Positions 47,690-59,359 of a stretch of DNA of 64,000 nt are shown here, one piece after another (position 1 is the stretch's first letter; each line of letters opens with the position of its first letter). A program made the position numbers and the translations under genes. Under the pieces are notes generated by a model. That model was not told the DNA's origin. It ran no database searches and saw only the letters and a list, made by a program, of their open reading frames with translations. Origin of the DNA: Lutjanus erythropterus. Taxonomy: Eukaryota > Chordata > Actinopteri > Lutjaniformes > Lutjanidae. Location: positions 9,422,746 to 9,486,745 of the forward strand of contig CM034610.1 of NCBI GenBank assembly GCA_020091685.1. The letters run 5' to 3'.

Positions 47690-47830
47690 GCGTAAATGTT
47701 TCCTAACTGAGGGTTGGATGAGAATTGATACTACTCTCATGTCTGTACACTAAGTTTGAATTTACAACTGATGCACAGTTAGCTTAGTTTAGCATACAAA
47801 CTGGGAGAAGGCAGCTATTACTAAATGGGC
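47690..47830 (+). repeat. Repeat family L, plus copy
   Basis: GATACTACTCTCATGTCTGT, GTTAGCTTAGTTTAGCATAC and AAACTGGGAGAAGG correspond, reversed, to the inverted copy at 48742-48895. Confidence 0.65.
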
Positions 47831-47934
47831 GGCAGAATTTTCTACCTAAAAAGTGATGAAATTGATGAGAAAGTTTAAAAGGAGATTCATGAGAACAGAA
47901 GGGCAGACTATGCCTCCCACTCATGCTGGTCATT

Positions 47935-48110
47935 AAAGTTGAGATGAAATGAAAAATGCCTTTTCAACCCTTTTAGATCATCCTCAGTCGTATTGTGATC
48001 AATCTAACAATATATGCAAAAAATGTATTTGCATTTTTATGTCAAAATCCAATCATGATTCTCCCTGGAAAACAAAATAAGATGTGTGTTCATGTAGAGT
48101 TGAACCAACC
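47935..48110 (+). repeat. Repeat family M, copy 2
   Basis: GATGAAATGAAAAATGCCTT is shared exactly with 29328-29347. It continues with AACAATATATGCAAAAAATG and GATTCTCCCTGGAAAAC, as in the fish element I remember. The frame at 48140-48379 follows it and is unsupported. Confidence 0.65.
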
Positions 48111-48741
48111 AACTGCAACTAAATAATATCAATAATATCATGGCATCTACCTATCAATCAATCAATCTTCAACTTTTAGCGATATTTCTCTTTCTTCTTG
48201 TCACAGACTGGAAGCCTGATGCCCTCAAAACAATGTTTCCTCCAGACTTAAAGCCTCAAAGAAAAATAAGACCAAACAGAAAACACCCTTCCTCCTTTAT
48301 ATCAAACTTTTCAACTCATTACTCTTTTCCAGCAATGATTCTGTGTCCTCTTGTGCACCATGTGACAAATATCATTTAAACATGAGGCTCTTTCCATAAA
48401 TTTGCTGTCATGTCTGAATGAAGCTGTAAAGAACATTTATGTAAGACGCCTACAGTTCAGTATGTCTGACTGAAAAAAGAAAAGCCATCACTAACAGCTC
48501 GATGAAGCCGACAATGTGACCTATTGTATGTCTGAATAGGGCTTGATTTGCACAGTACATCTCATTTGTTTAATCCGAACAAAAAGTTAAATGTCAAAAG
48601 GACAATTTGTGGTTTCACAGGGAGTCACTGTTCTTTGCCAAGAAAAAGTTTCAGCCTGTATAACCACATTTATCTCATAGTTTTAACATTTCAGCTTTTG
48701 TACAGATTAAACAAACCAGATGCTGACATTGAGCTTTAGGT

Positions 48742-48895
48742 GCTGGCCAGCACGGTCTTTTTTACCTTCGGATGGAGCCAGGTTAGCTGTTTCCCCATTT
48801 CCAGCCTTTATGCTAAGCTAAGCTAACTGGCTGCTGGCTGTAGCTTCATATTTAGCATATAGACATGAAAGTCATATTAATCCTTTCACTTAATC
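48742..48895 (-). repeat. Repeat family L, inverted copy
   Basis: Plus-strand words AGCCAGGTTAGCTGTTTCCC, TTATGCTAAGCTAAGCTAAC and GGCTGTAGCTTCATATTTAG are the reverse of the well-known teleost TTAGCTTAGCTTAGCATAAA repeat. It pairs head to head with 47690-47830 about 0.9 kb away. Confidence 0.8.
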
Positions 48896-49290
48896 CCAAA
48901 CTAGGCAGATACTGCCACTAGAGGTCTCACTCACATTAAAATAAGAATAAAGGATGTATTTGATGACCTTGTGAAGTAGCATGGGATCTTGGGAGCTGTT
49001 AGCTTAACTTTTAAACAACCGCCATGGCTAATTCAGTTCAGTTTTATTCACATTACATTAAGTCACATTCACCAACTTCCTTCCTCACTCCCTGATGTAT
49101 TCGACATATCCCACGTTCTCCTGGAAGAACTAGCAACTAGCTAGCAACAGCTAACAGGAACAACACCATTACCTTGAATAAGTTATGAATTTCTCTGCAT
49201 TGTTGGAAACATTTGGGATAATGTAAGTATACAGTTCAACTATGTCTAGCTTTTAGACATTTTACATCTGAAATGTTACATATTATAGCT
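48895..49290 (-). repeat. Repeat family H, inverted copy
   Basis: On the plus strand it has GAAGTAGCATGGGATCTTGG, GGGAGCTGTTAGC and, at the end, GTTACATATTATAGCT. These are the complements of blocks in 15981-16513. It is directly adjacent to the family L copy. Confidence 0.75.
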
Positions 49291-50210
49291 TTAACTGACA
49301 GAAAGCAAATAGATACATTTTCAGTGTGTGTTCCCAAAGGTTAATTTCCGAAGCTAACTCCTTAATGAGATGTCATTATAGCCCACATTTGTAAAGTACA
49401 GACATCCTGTCTGTACTTTGAACTTTAATTGAGTCTCTAAATAAAGGCTAGATGAGTGTACAATGTGCAGTCATTAGACATGGTCTGCTGTGAAAGGATG
49501 TGAATGAGTGGTCATGGAGCTTAAAAAACTTCAGTACGCTGCAATAAAATGTGTCAGCAGAGCACGGCTTTGTGTCATCAGCACAGACTCTGGCTACAAA
49601 TTAACACAGGAAATGGAAACTAAAAGGTAACACAGGCAACAATGAAGATAAAAGATTGTTTTTTTCCTAAACTAAATAAATTCATAAAAAGAAGTCAAAA
49701 GGATTATTTGTCGTGTTTGCAATCACAGTGAAACAGCTATTTGCGATCTAAACAGACTGATTAAAGCCAGGAGTGGGCTGATATTATACTGACATTACAG
49801 ACTGTGCCTTCAGATAATTGCTGTCACACAGAGGTGGACCAACAGAGCATCAGAGTCAGTTACGGTCCTATGGGTGGCAACTGATGAGGTACATTTACAG
49901 AAATATAACTAAATGGAAGGATTATTAGCAATGTAAGAAGGGGTGTGAGAACAGTGATGTAGTGATGGGTGTTTGATAAAAACATCAGAATTCATGCTGT
50001 GATGCCAGTTACTTATTCGACCTAATGTGACCTCATTTAAATCACATAAAATCATTTCCAAACATACCCCAATGTCTCAGCAGCTCAATCCAGAGACCTA
50101 TGCATCCGCAGCAAAGTACTGAAAACATGTGCAATTAGATAAACAACTGCGTGAGGCTGGTAGCAATGTAATTGCAGACTGAGACATTTAACTCTATCTA
50201 TCAGGTAGAT
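49291..50210. other. No gene or recognised repeat
   Basis: Nothing specific was recognised; no open frame of interest. Confidence 0.4.
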
Positions 50211-50211
50211 G

Positions 50212-50985
50212 AGGTGAAACTTTGAATTATCGGTGGCGCTAGAAGAAGCGTCAGGAGATCACCAAAGTCATTAGGATTTATCCTCTGGGGACCATGATCG
50301 TCTGTACAGAATTTAATGGCAATATATTTTTAAGATATTTCAGTCTGAAAAACAGACCGCGGAGCAGTCATCATCAACTGTTGCGTCACATCCAGCCCCT
50401 CACTGAATAAAGTTTTTCAATATTTATAAGGCTGGCCCCTAACAGTCAACTAAACTGTTAGCGGATGCCAAGAGTCTTAGTCGACCATGTTTTCATTGAT
50501 TTGTTAGTTGCAGGGAAAAAAAACAGACCTTAAATTCCATTCAGGAGCTGTGCCTTGTAGTTAGGCCCATAGATTGTTGCAGCAGTGTTTTTTTGCCGGC
50601 ACACTGCTGCTAACTGTGCTGTAGTTGCAAATAGCAAGCTAGCTCAGTTAGTTGTGTCCTTTGGGGTACAGCCTTCTGGACTAATGGAGGCCAGTTTGAC
50701 AGGGAATACAGCACCTGAAATGATTTAGCATTACAGTGGCTCTGACTGGACTCTGACACCGGGGATGATGAAGACACAGTGGGTTCAGGCGAGGACAGGA
50801 AGCGTGAGGCAGTCGAGGAGCAATTTTTTAACCTGCCTGTTTGGTGGAGCTTAAACAGCAAGCTTGGTATCTAATTATATTAATTGATTTTCCATGTTTT
50901 TAGGATAGTTTATAAAAATCTTAGCCCTTGGACAATTGATTACCCCTGATTACCATGCCAGTAGCGTGGCTAAAAAGATTTCATT
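50212..50985 (+). repeat. Repeat family O, copy 2, probably split
   Basis: 50222-50355 has GGTGGCGCTAGAAGAAG, GGATTTATCCTCTGGGGACC and AGATATTTCAGTCTG, matching 36734-36850. The expected distal end, ATGCCAGTAGCGTGGCTAAAA, appears only near 50956-50976. The roughly 590 bp between reads like another repeat (CTAACAGTCAACTAAACTG, AGTCTTAGTCGACCATG). A minus-strand frame at 50610-50861 lies there without recognisable domains. Confidence 0.6.
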
Positions 50986-51747
50986 TGTTTTAATGAAAAA
51001 AACATTTTTCCCTTCTGCTTTATTTCATCTTATATTTGAATACAGTATAACACATAATGTAAGTCACTTATTCAGACACGATCACTAAGTATAAAGCAAG
51101 TTTCACGTGCACTCAGAGGACGAATGCGAAGACATTCAGGGGGAATCTATTTCAAAGGTGATTTGACAATTCAGTGTGAGTTGACAAACCACTAAACTGA
51201 ATCCCTGGCCTACATGGAGGGATAATACACCCTGTTCCTGATTGACCTGAGGGGTGTCTGCATCATTCAGACTGGATGACAGGTTCACTGACACTCTCAA
51301 TCAAACCGAGCTTCAAGCAACTGTTCAAAAAAATCAGTTGTGCTCTATAATGTATTCCACGTCTCACTGTTCACAACAGACAGCCTGAAGAGGACTGATA
51401 GTGTTTTTTGCTTCAAATTGAAAAGTTCTCAGCCCAAACATTTTTCAGTGTTTATGGGAGTTTGAGTTGCTGAGCTCAGTCACTGAGTGTGTTGACTCCA
51501 GCTGAAGGCTCTATCGCTGTTACCGCATTGATTTTATGGCAAGACGGACATGTGTACCAACCAGGGAGGCTGAGGAAATGCTTCACTTGTCCTCACTGAG
51601 ACAGAAATTAAGAGAGAAGGAGTCTAGCAGCTTTCTCAAGTCAACAACAGAGTTCAGGAATGGAGGAAAATTCATGTTTATCATGTAGATGAGGCTGAGG
51701 TAGATGTACTGATCGGACAGAGAAAGCAACGAGGGCTTTGTTCAGAC
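50986..51747. other. No gene or recognised repeat
   Basis: Nothing specific was recognised. Confidence 0.4.
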
Positions 51748-52155
51748 CATTGACAGAAATAAAGATGGATGCTGCAGCTCCACTTCCTCCTACTGTGCAA
51801 AACCGAAGCCAAAATATCCCGAATGTGAGCTGCCATCTTGCCCTGGTCACGTCATTTGGAGGCATTTGGAGTCTTCACAGTAGTGATTACAGTCAGAGAC
51901 CCCCGGAGTTCCCACGCATAGCTGGCAAATATGGCTTGAAACTCCCTTTTTATAGAACTGAATAACTAATTAAAACCAAACTGCGCAGAAAACATGCAAA
52001 CAAATATACATCAGTGTGATGAAAACTTCCTAATATGACAGAAACCATCTCTGTAACACTTGGGCTATTTATGACTTAATACTATATGATCAAGAGGCTT
52101 TGGCTTCATTTTTGGGGAGCTCTTATGTCGTCCATGTCCATACAGTCTAAATCTG
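51748..52155 (+). mobile_element. Repeat family E, copy 2, with inverted ends
   Basis: It begins CATTGACAGAAATAAAGATG and ends TATGTCGTCCATGTCCATAC, AGTCTAAA. In the remembered family the ends are inverted repeats of a CATAGACTGTATATAAAGATGG type. The interior shares GCCAAAATATCCCGAATG and TTTTGGGGAGCTCTTA with copy 1 at 38990-39488. Confidence 0.8.
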
Positions 52156-55015
52156 TATGGGATGCTGTGGTAATAATGTAGACATCAGCAGCTACATACC
52201 CTGGTCACACAGCTTTCCAACACAGAAGAACAGAGCCTTTTACAGTTTGTGAACGATGAGAAAACTATGCGTACATTTTGGCAATGGAAGTTCAGAGGAC
52301 CACAACAGCTTGTCAATAGGCCGCTGCAGACACAAGCAGTTTTGACCTTTGCAGCTTGATAACTCGTGTGAATGACTGAGGGAGACCAATATTTCTGTTG
52401 CCGAAAGGCACACGCAGCTTTTCGATGACATCAGCTGTAAAGGGGTCTATGGGAATCATCATCATCAAGTCCTCAAAACGATGTTGCTGTCAAGTCGAGG
52501 TGCAGAACTCCTCTGTCACATCAGATGAACACAAAGGACACATTGACATCCGATTTAAGCGGCCAGAGCAGCCGGACTGAGATACATCTGAAGAAATCCA
52601 ATTGGAATCACATTTCAGACCACCTCCAAATGTGGTTTGGCTTCAGTTCACAAAAATCATTTATGGAGAACAGCATTAGCAATCAGTCAGACACAATAGA
52701 TTATCTGCTCGATGTTTTATGCTGTCATTGCAACAACTGACTGAGCAACTGACTGGCTGAATGTTGTACAGATTTCTCAAGAGGTCCAAGAATGACAAGG
52801 TCTTCTGAGCACAACATCAGCATGGCGATGAGCAATTTTTGATGAATCAATAGTCCTGACAAACATTTAAAGACTTGTTTTCTTCAAAACACAGCTTGCT
52901 ATTGGTTTTTTAAAGGGCTAGGCATCTATTCATTTTCCATTTGCATGGAGCACAGCGGTCACCTCTCTCGTTTCAGTAAACGGTGGTGATTCCTTTGAGA
53001 GGTCTGGCCAGTGACATGAACCAGCTCACAAATAAAGCATAAAGACGAATTCTTTAGAGGCAGACTCGCTGTCAGTCTGATCCGTATAGGCTGAAAGTGA
53101 CTGGGACACTTAAAGTTTGAGGACAGAGTGTATCTCATCCAATAGCTTAACATGCAGACCTTCACAGCATGGATCGTCTCTCAATGCCAGACTCCATCTG
53201 GTAAACTGAGATCTCACTGTGAGATTAAAGACTAGAAAGCATCCACTGAGAATCAATCAAATATAAAGAACTAGAGATGTTAGTGGTGTCGTCTGGGAGA
53301 AGCACACAATTGTCTATCCTCCACTGTACAGTCTGTCAAGTTTATCTAAGTCTTTGCCAGACCGTAATACAGAGTACAAGTACTCTAGAGATCTTACTGT
53401 GCTCATATTGTATTAATTAATTTATTTATTTTGCCCAAAAACAAAAAACAACAACTCAAAATTTAGGACTGCTCCCTAAAAGTCAATGATATGAATCATC
53501 AAGGGCATAAATCTCATTACAATTTGGAGGGGGGGCAGTGGTAAAATTCAGCCCTGGACTTAACAATGCAATGTGCTTATTATGTGAACTTTTAGTATGA
53601 GCTGAGAGAAGTAGAAACCAGGCTGATGCAAATTTTATGTGAATTATTCACATTTAAAAACTTGCTGCTCTCAGCGGGAGAGGACTAACTAATTTTTTCC
53701 ACTGTAAAAACTTAAGTTACCATCGCTGAGACTCTTTTCTGATTCACTTTGATGTACAGGTAAACTCGGCTCTCATTCATGATGAAGTGTTTGCCACAGA
53801 CGCACACTACACATATGGACTGCTTCTATCTATCCTGTAATAAGTAACTACTGTACCTGAAAACTGAAAAACAAAATCTTCAAAAAGTGTGAATGTGTGA
53901 ATTATTTAAAAATGGATTCTGCTTCTATCAAATCTATATTTCCAATTACAGAATTTATTTTGAGGGGATAACTTCATGTATTTTTAATGTTGGGGGTTGG
54001 GATACCCCCTGAGGGAATTTTAGCTGTGTCATTGTAACACAAGATAACAGCATGGCAGGCTACAAACTTTTAAATACTGAGTCTTGTCAAACTCTGATGG
54101 AAATGGAGGGTAGCACAGCGCAGGACAGCGAGACGAAGAACAGCACGGCTCGTCTCTGTTCGCTGCTTTGAAGCTCTCGGCTCTGTGAATGTTAGAAAAG
54201 TTGGCTAAACTACTTTATAACCTCCTCCACTGCTGTCCAGTGTGGTGACTCTTCAGCTGGTAGCGCTGTCAGCAGCTCAGTAAGAGAGATGCTCCGTGGA
54301 GCGCTATGATTTTATGAACTGAACTGTGACCAGGACACACACTATTTCATCTCGCTGACTGTGTGGAAATCTGATGTTTTCACATCACAGATGGTGAACA
54401 AAAGCATTAAAATGTGAGTGAAAAACAAGAAGGATGTTACAGGAGGTGAGTTCATTTCTCATAATTATTGGTATTGGGAAATTCTGTCTACGAAGGTTAC
54501 ATTTATATAATGCATTGTATGCATTTGTAAGTGTCTAACCATGTATGATAACATGGTTTATAAGGTATTATAAGTGGTGGACATAAGTTCAGCATTCATA
54601 ACACTACATAACTCCAAGCCAACATGACAACAGTCAAAGAAGAATCTGAGTCCTGGGTTATAGAGCAACTGCCATAACTGCCATGACTTTAGCCATCTTC
54701 ATCTGAATCAAGTACATCGCTTGCATAAATATTCACTCTGTTCAAGTCAATATTAAGGGCAGGTACCTTTGGCAGCAGTTACGGCTTTGAATTTATGTGA
54801 ATTGATCCATATCAGATTTGACATCTGGATTTTCTCCATTACAGAATGCTTTAGTGAGTTAACCGCCGTCACCCAGCCCTGTTTTGAGCATAATTTTATT
54901 TGATTTTCTTCAAAGAAAAGTTTTCAGAAAATAGAAAAATTATATTGTTGGACTGCCTGACTGAGACACTGTCAGTATCAGTTTCAGTTGTACATGACTT
55001 ATAAATGCAAAAACA
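52156..55015. other. No gene or recognised repeat
   Basis: Unrecognised. Short frames at 52.24-53.17 kb show no domain. The part at about 54100-54330 has more CpG than its surroundings but far less than the block at 12 kb. A G-rich run lies near 53529-53535. Confidence 0.4.
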
Positions 55016-55019
55016 CAAG

Positions 55020-55160
55020 AGTCCAGTCCCTGGGTCTTCAACAGGGGGTCTGGGGCCCCTAGGGTGTCCTCACAGTTATTCCCCCATATTATTGTTTGAT
55101 AATTTTTAAATTTTGTTTTCCTCCACAAATTAAAATATGTCTGTAAGTACACATCAGCAT
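55020..55160 (+). repeat. CAACAGGGGGTCTGGGG-type dispersed repeat
   Basis: TCTTCAACAGGGGGTCTGGG, GCCCCTAGGGTGTCC and a following AT-rich part resemble a fish repeat I remember. There is no second copy in the window, so this is tentative. Confidence 0.4.
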
Positions 55161-55795
55161 GATAAGATAATTTAGTTTATTCATTTAGCATTTAAAGCAT
55201 TTAATTTACATGACATTTACAAAAGACAACCCACAAATCCTTGTGCAATCATGTAAATCACTGTGCGGCCAATCCATAATGACAAACTAGTTAGCTACAT
55301 ATTACTGAAATAAACTGGCCAATTAGCTGTATTATTTTCCCATGTGTACAGACACTCTTGTGAGCCACAGCGGATCAGTTTGTAACTTCTCAAGCAAGAG
55401 ACTCTGACAAACACTCAAACACCTCAAAAACCAGCAGTGAAAGTGCAGAGGGTGAAGCTAACTCAGTTAACATTAGCCTTGCTACAAATGCTGCTGACTG
55501 AGCAGCACAAAGAGGAGAAGACCTGAAAATATCCAATGCAATACATGTAGCAGGAGGTCCCTGCTCTGTCTCTCTGTCAGCTAACAGGGACATGGAAAGA
55601 CGCCTGGTCTAATCCACCCTGACATATGAGACATGCACCAGCAGTCAGTGAAAGTTGCACATGGTGTTAGAGTCCCACAGGTAGATCAGCGGTTGATAAA
55701 AGATAGAAAAGTTATTTTCAACTCCAGCCACAATTTCTGAAGTTGACTGAAGTCTAGCTTGGTCACATTAATATAGATTTTTTTTAAAGTCCTTC
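55161..55795. other. No gene or recognised repeat
   Basis: Nothing specific was recognised. The 67-codon minus-strand frame at 55390-55593 is unsupported. Confidence 0.4.
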
Positions 55796-55796
55796 A

Positions 55797-56215
55797 TGTG
55801 CAGCTTTAGCTTTATGTGCAGGGTTGTGGTTCTGCTCAAAGACAAATCTTCTCCCAAGTGGCAGTTACAGATTGCAAACAAACATCCCCACAGCTTGGTG
55901 CTGCCACCTCCACTCATCATGGGGACGGCGAGTTATGATGACTTTGTTCTCAGGATAAAACTCTCCTACACTTTGTCTCGAAGCCTCCCTCATGCCCTCC
56001 AGCAAACTCTAGCCCAGACGTCTTGTGAATTATTTTGCCCGAGTGGTTTTCCATTTTGCCGCTTCTCCGAAAAGCTGCTGTTGGACTTACTCCACTAGTT
56101 ACTAAAAGTTCCTGTGAGACCTGTTGGCGCTGGTGTTGTTGTTGCTTGTGGATTATCCTGAGCAACCACAGGGGCACTGTTATAGAAAGAGCAATTGCTG
56201 CTTTAAAGTTTTTGT
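55797..56215 (-). pseudogene. Tc1/mariner transposase pseudogene
   Basis: Minus-strand translation gives three blocks in the order of a Tc1-type transposase. GLEFAGGHEG (about 55990-56020) is followed by a stop-broken segment equivalent to the region before the first catalytic aspartate. Next comes GGGSTKLWGCLFA (about 55885-55925), the glycine-rich WGC block. Last, in another frame, is LGRRFVFEQNHNPAHKAK (about 55800-55858), which corresponds to the block holding the second catalytic aspartate. The aspartate position appears changed, at least one stop and one frameshift are present, and about 40 residues are missing between the last two blocks. It is inactive. The opposite-strand frame at 55796-56098 is a shadow. 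Confidence 0.8.
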
Positions 56216-56569
56216 AAAAGTCACTTTTTCAATGATGTGAGCAGCATTAATAAGAGGCAGACATCTGAAAACCTTGGTTTATACAACCTAAACCTTTCCT
56301 GTGGTTAGATATCACCAGAGGTGAGTCAGAAAATCATGTGATTTGGGTGAACTGTCCCTTTGATTAAATTCATTTTCAGACCTTGATCACATTCAGGTGA
56401 TCTTCCATTCATTGTCTACTTAAAAGGCTAAAATTCCCCCTCTACTCAAAAATATGTTGGCTTATTGTCACTTTACTTGGATGTTTGAGCGGCACTGTGC
56501 AGAATGATGCATGTGCAGAGTTTGTTTTCACATTAATTTGCTGAAGGGTGAAAGTTAAAGGACTCAACT
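56216..56569. other. Possible repeat fragment
   Basis: TTTGGGTGAACTGTCCCTTT near 56343 is a MITE-end-like sequence common in fish. The rest is unrecognised. Confidence 0.35.
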
Positions 56570-57021
56570 TAAAGGGTAACTTCAGTATTTTTCATCCTGG
56601 ACCATATTTTGTGTCTAAGTGACTAATGGGAAGAACAGTTTTTGAAACTGGTCCAGTATTTAGTGAGACCACTTCAGCCTGCAGCTGTAAAACGGGCTGC
56701 AATGTAAAATGCACTGACAAGATTGTTATTCCAAGTGTCAACTTTATGAAAAGGATTCCTACAGGGATAGAACATTGTGTTAAAGAAATAGCTGTTTTAT
56801 TTCTCTCATTAGAGCCACCAGACTACATTTACAGAAATCGTAATTTTAACATCGTAAAACACACTTCATTTAGACTCAAAAGGAACAAAATAAAACTCAT
56901 CAAAACCATCTTAGATCGTCTTTCCACTGCACCAACAATCACCAACTCTGGTTTACTCAAAATTAACCCCTAATTCACCACATTAGATGTCTGAAAATTC
57001 TCTGATCCAGGCCATGGTATC
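56570..57021 (+). repeat. Repeat family D, copy 2
   Basis: AAAGGGTAACTTCAGTATTT at the start is followed by GTGTCTAAGTGACTAATGGG, GGGCTGCAATGT, AAATAGCTGTTTTATTTC and TCGTCTTTCCACTGCACCAA, in the order of 18615-19045. It ends in GGCCATGGTATCTC, directly followed by a palindromic insertion. The 115-codon frame at 56626-56973 lies inside it and is not a gene. Confidence 0.85.
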
Positions 57022-57175
57022 TCTAGGAGCCACATGAAGGCAACTGGACTTGCTTGAGGTTCTTGGAGACGTTTCATCTTTCTTTAGAGAAATTGTCTCT
57101 CGGATAGCTCTGTCCTCTCAGATGTGAGGTGAAACATCTTCAAGAACCTCCAGCTGCCCTCGGATAGCTCCTAGA
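57022..57175 (+). mobile_element. Palindromic 154-bp element at the end of family D
   Basis: The outer ends are TCTAGGAGC (57022-57030) and GCTCCTAGA (57167-57175), exact complements. The arms GAGGTTCTTGGAGACGTTTC and GTGAAACATCTTCAAGAACC are also complementary with few mismatches, so the whole element folds into a hairpin. I recognise the arm sequence as a fish foldback repeat. It has no coding content. Confidence 0.75.
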
Positions 57176-58149
57176 TGCCCCACGTTAGATATGATTACTA
57201 TCATAATTTAAACTGTTGTGGACCTCCTGATAAGTGATTGGTGCCCCTTTTCAGAATGCACAAATGGTGAGGTGTCTTCTGAGCTGGATGTGTTTGTCGT
57301 CCCTGAATTTAGCTTCAGTGTCTGTCAATATTTTCTGTTTGATGGTGCCAGATTAGAATGAGGCCCAAATTATGCTCATAGCATAGTGACAGACAAACAG
57401 GGGGCGGTGGATCTGTTTAGACAGGCTTTCTGTGCGTCTCTATTTTCCAGGAGATGGCACGGTCTAGCAGCGCCCAGTATTTGTGAAGCTTGGGTTTTGA
57501 TTTGTATCAGTAATTCTCAACCAGTGGCCTCAACTTACCGAAAGTCTTTAGACTTTAGACTTTAGACTAAAATTCTTGCGGAGCACAGTAATGGACACAC
57601 ACTGAGCAGTTGTGTTGCTCAGTTAGCAGAAAGCACCTGCTATGAGAAAAAAAAGTACATCAAGGAATGAAGAGGTCAGCAGTTACATTAGCTGTGCACT
57701 GATCTGCAGTTTTTGTCCGGGGAAACAATCTAAATTCTACAGATTAAGTCCAGCAGAAAGAAACAAACCAACCACACAACCACTGAAATGGTGTGTCGAG
57801 AGGGTGGTCAGTCCAGAAGCTGACAAAGCAAAAAGTTAGAATGAAACTAAACCAATGAAAAGAACCACAGAGAAGGCTGATGGACAGACGAAATACACCA
57901 GCATAACAAGTAAAAGAAAGAATTAATTTATATACAAAGGATAGGGTACATATTTCAGTAGACAGAAGTGTACAACTCTCTGACTCTGTTGGTTGCAAAA
58001 AGAAGTCAGATTGCATGTAAGCTTATGGCAAAATAACTCTAATTCTCACTTGATTTTTTTTTACCTCAGAAAACAGTTTCATAATGAATTCATGGTCCCA
58101 ATCGATTATGTTCATTTTGTGAATTATGATCCCATTTAGAGTAAAATAA
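57176..58149. other. No gene; one tandem repeat
   Basis: Unrecognised apart from three perfect copies of CTTTAGA at 57546-57566. Opposite-strand frames at 57642-58016 are unsupported. Confidence 0.5.
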
Positions 58150-58530
58150 AAGATAAAGGGACAGTTCTCCCCAAAATCAAAAATATATGCATAGAATATA
58201 CAAAATACAATACCTGTAGTGCTGTTTATCCATCTAGATGGTTTCAGTTTGAGTTTCTGAGTTTTAGAGATATCTGCCATAGAGATATTTGCTTTCTCTG
58301 GAATATAATTGGACTAGATGGCACTCAGCTTGGGTTGCTCAAAGTCTCCCAGATATGTTTCAGATGATCGATCAAATTTTCTCTTGAGATTTTTTCCACT
58401 GCGGCAAAGAAAATCTCAGTGACTTGTAGCTGCTAACCAGCTAACTTTGAGCTCAGAGGAGCAGATACAGTCGCTCTACAGCGTTGTACATCTGCAGCTT
58501 CATGACATTTCATAAAAGTCTGAGGCAGTG
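58150..58530 (+). repeat. Repeat family I, one-arm copy
   Basis: AAAGGGACAGTTCTCCCCAA, CCTGTAGTGCTGTTTATCCA, GAGATATCTGCCATAGAGAT and ACTAGATGGCACTCAGCTTG are the arm of the foldback family at 22905-23372 (compare its reversed right arm, with CTTTATCCATCTTGATAGAG). Confidence 0.7.
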
Positions 58531-59355
58531 ACGGCAATAAATGTAATTTTATGTAACGGAAACACTGGATAGTTTCAGGTGGCTGGAGGAACATTGTCAG
58601 CCAAAAAGAAGCACAGGGTATTTGAGATCAGAGCTGCCACACAGCCAGAACCACAGGGAAACAGATTTAAAAAAAACATCACACATTAACTGCATGAGAC
58701 ATTCCACTTGCCTTGCCTTGAGTTAATGTCACACAAAGTCAGATAGATTAATAAAGTGAAAAGAAATTACAGTCTGTTTATCAGGCTAGTCAAAAACTCC
58801 TCAAGGTACCTTTAATTTATTCACTGTTTATCCTAAGGAAATGGTTTCTCCAAAAATATTTGCAGAGTTTTTTTTGTTCAGTTTAGTTTTAAAATTACTA
58901 ACTCAGTTAAGTTAACTTACTTTTTTGGTGAGGGTGACATATTCCTAACACTTTGCCCACATTTTCCCATTGAAGCTCCTACAGGCTGAGCTGTAATGCT
59001 GATGAGATCGTTTCGTGATAAAAGCAGCCACAGACCCTGCAGCGCAGGAAGTCGGCAGAAATTAAAATACTGTAGGTCCCACGGCCTCGCAAATATGGGA
59101 CAAGTACTGTACGTTACACAGTATGTCACTGCAGCTAACACAGAAGGATAATGTGTTTGTGTTTTTTTTCCCATGTATGGACTTTATGAGGTCTGAATCC
59201 ACATTAAGGAGGATTTGAATGGAATGGAGGCACACAAATCATGGGAATCAGGGTGACAGGTCAAAACAAGAAAGGGAGGGAAAAGAGGAGTGGGAAGTGA
59301 TGAGAGAATATGGGAGTATCAGCCAAGAAGGAGGATATTTTTCTGGTAAAGAAAA
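58531..59355. other. No gene or recognised repeat
   Basis: Nothing firm was recognised. The frame at 59219-59467 has one CxxC pair but no spacing typical of a zinc finger. Confidence 0.4.
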
Positions 59356-59359
59356 AGAA

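Noticed and set aside
50610..50861. Minus-strand 83-codon frame as a transposase piece
   Set aside because: No conserved transposase block could be recognised in this or neighbouring frames.
55796..56098. Plus-strand 100-codon frame
   Set aside because: It is the antisense shadow of the Tc1 transposase pseudogene.
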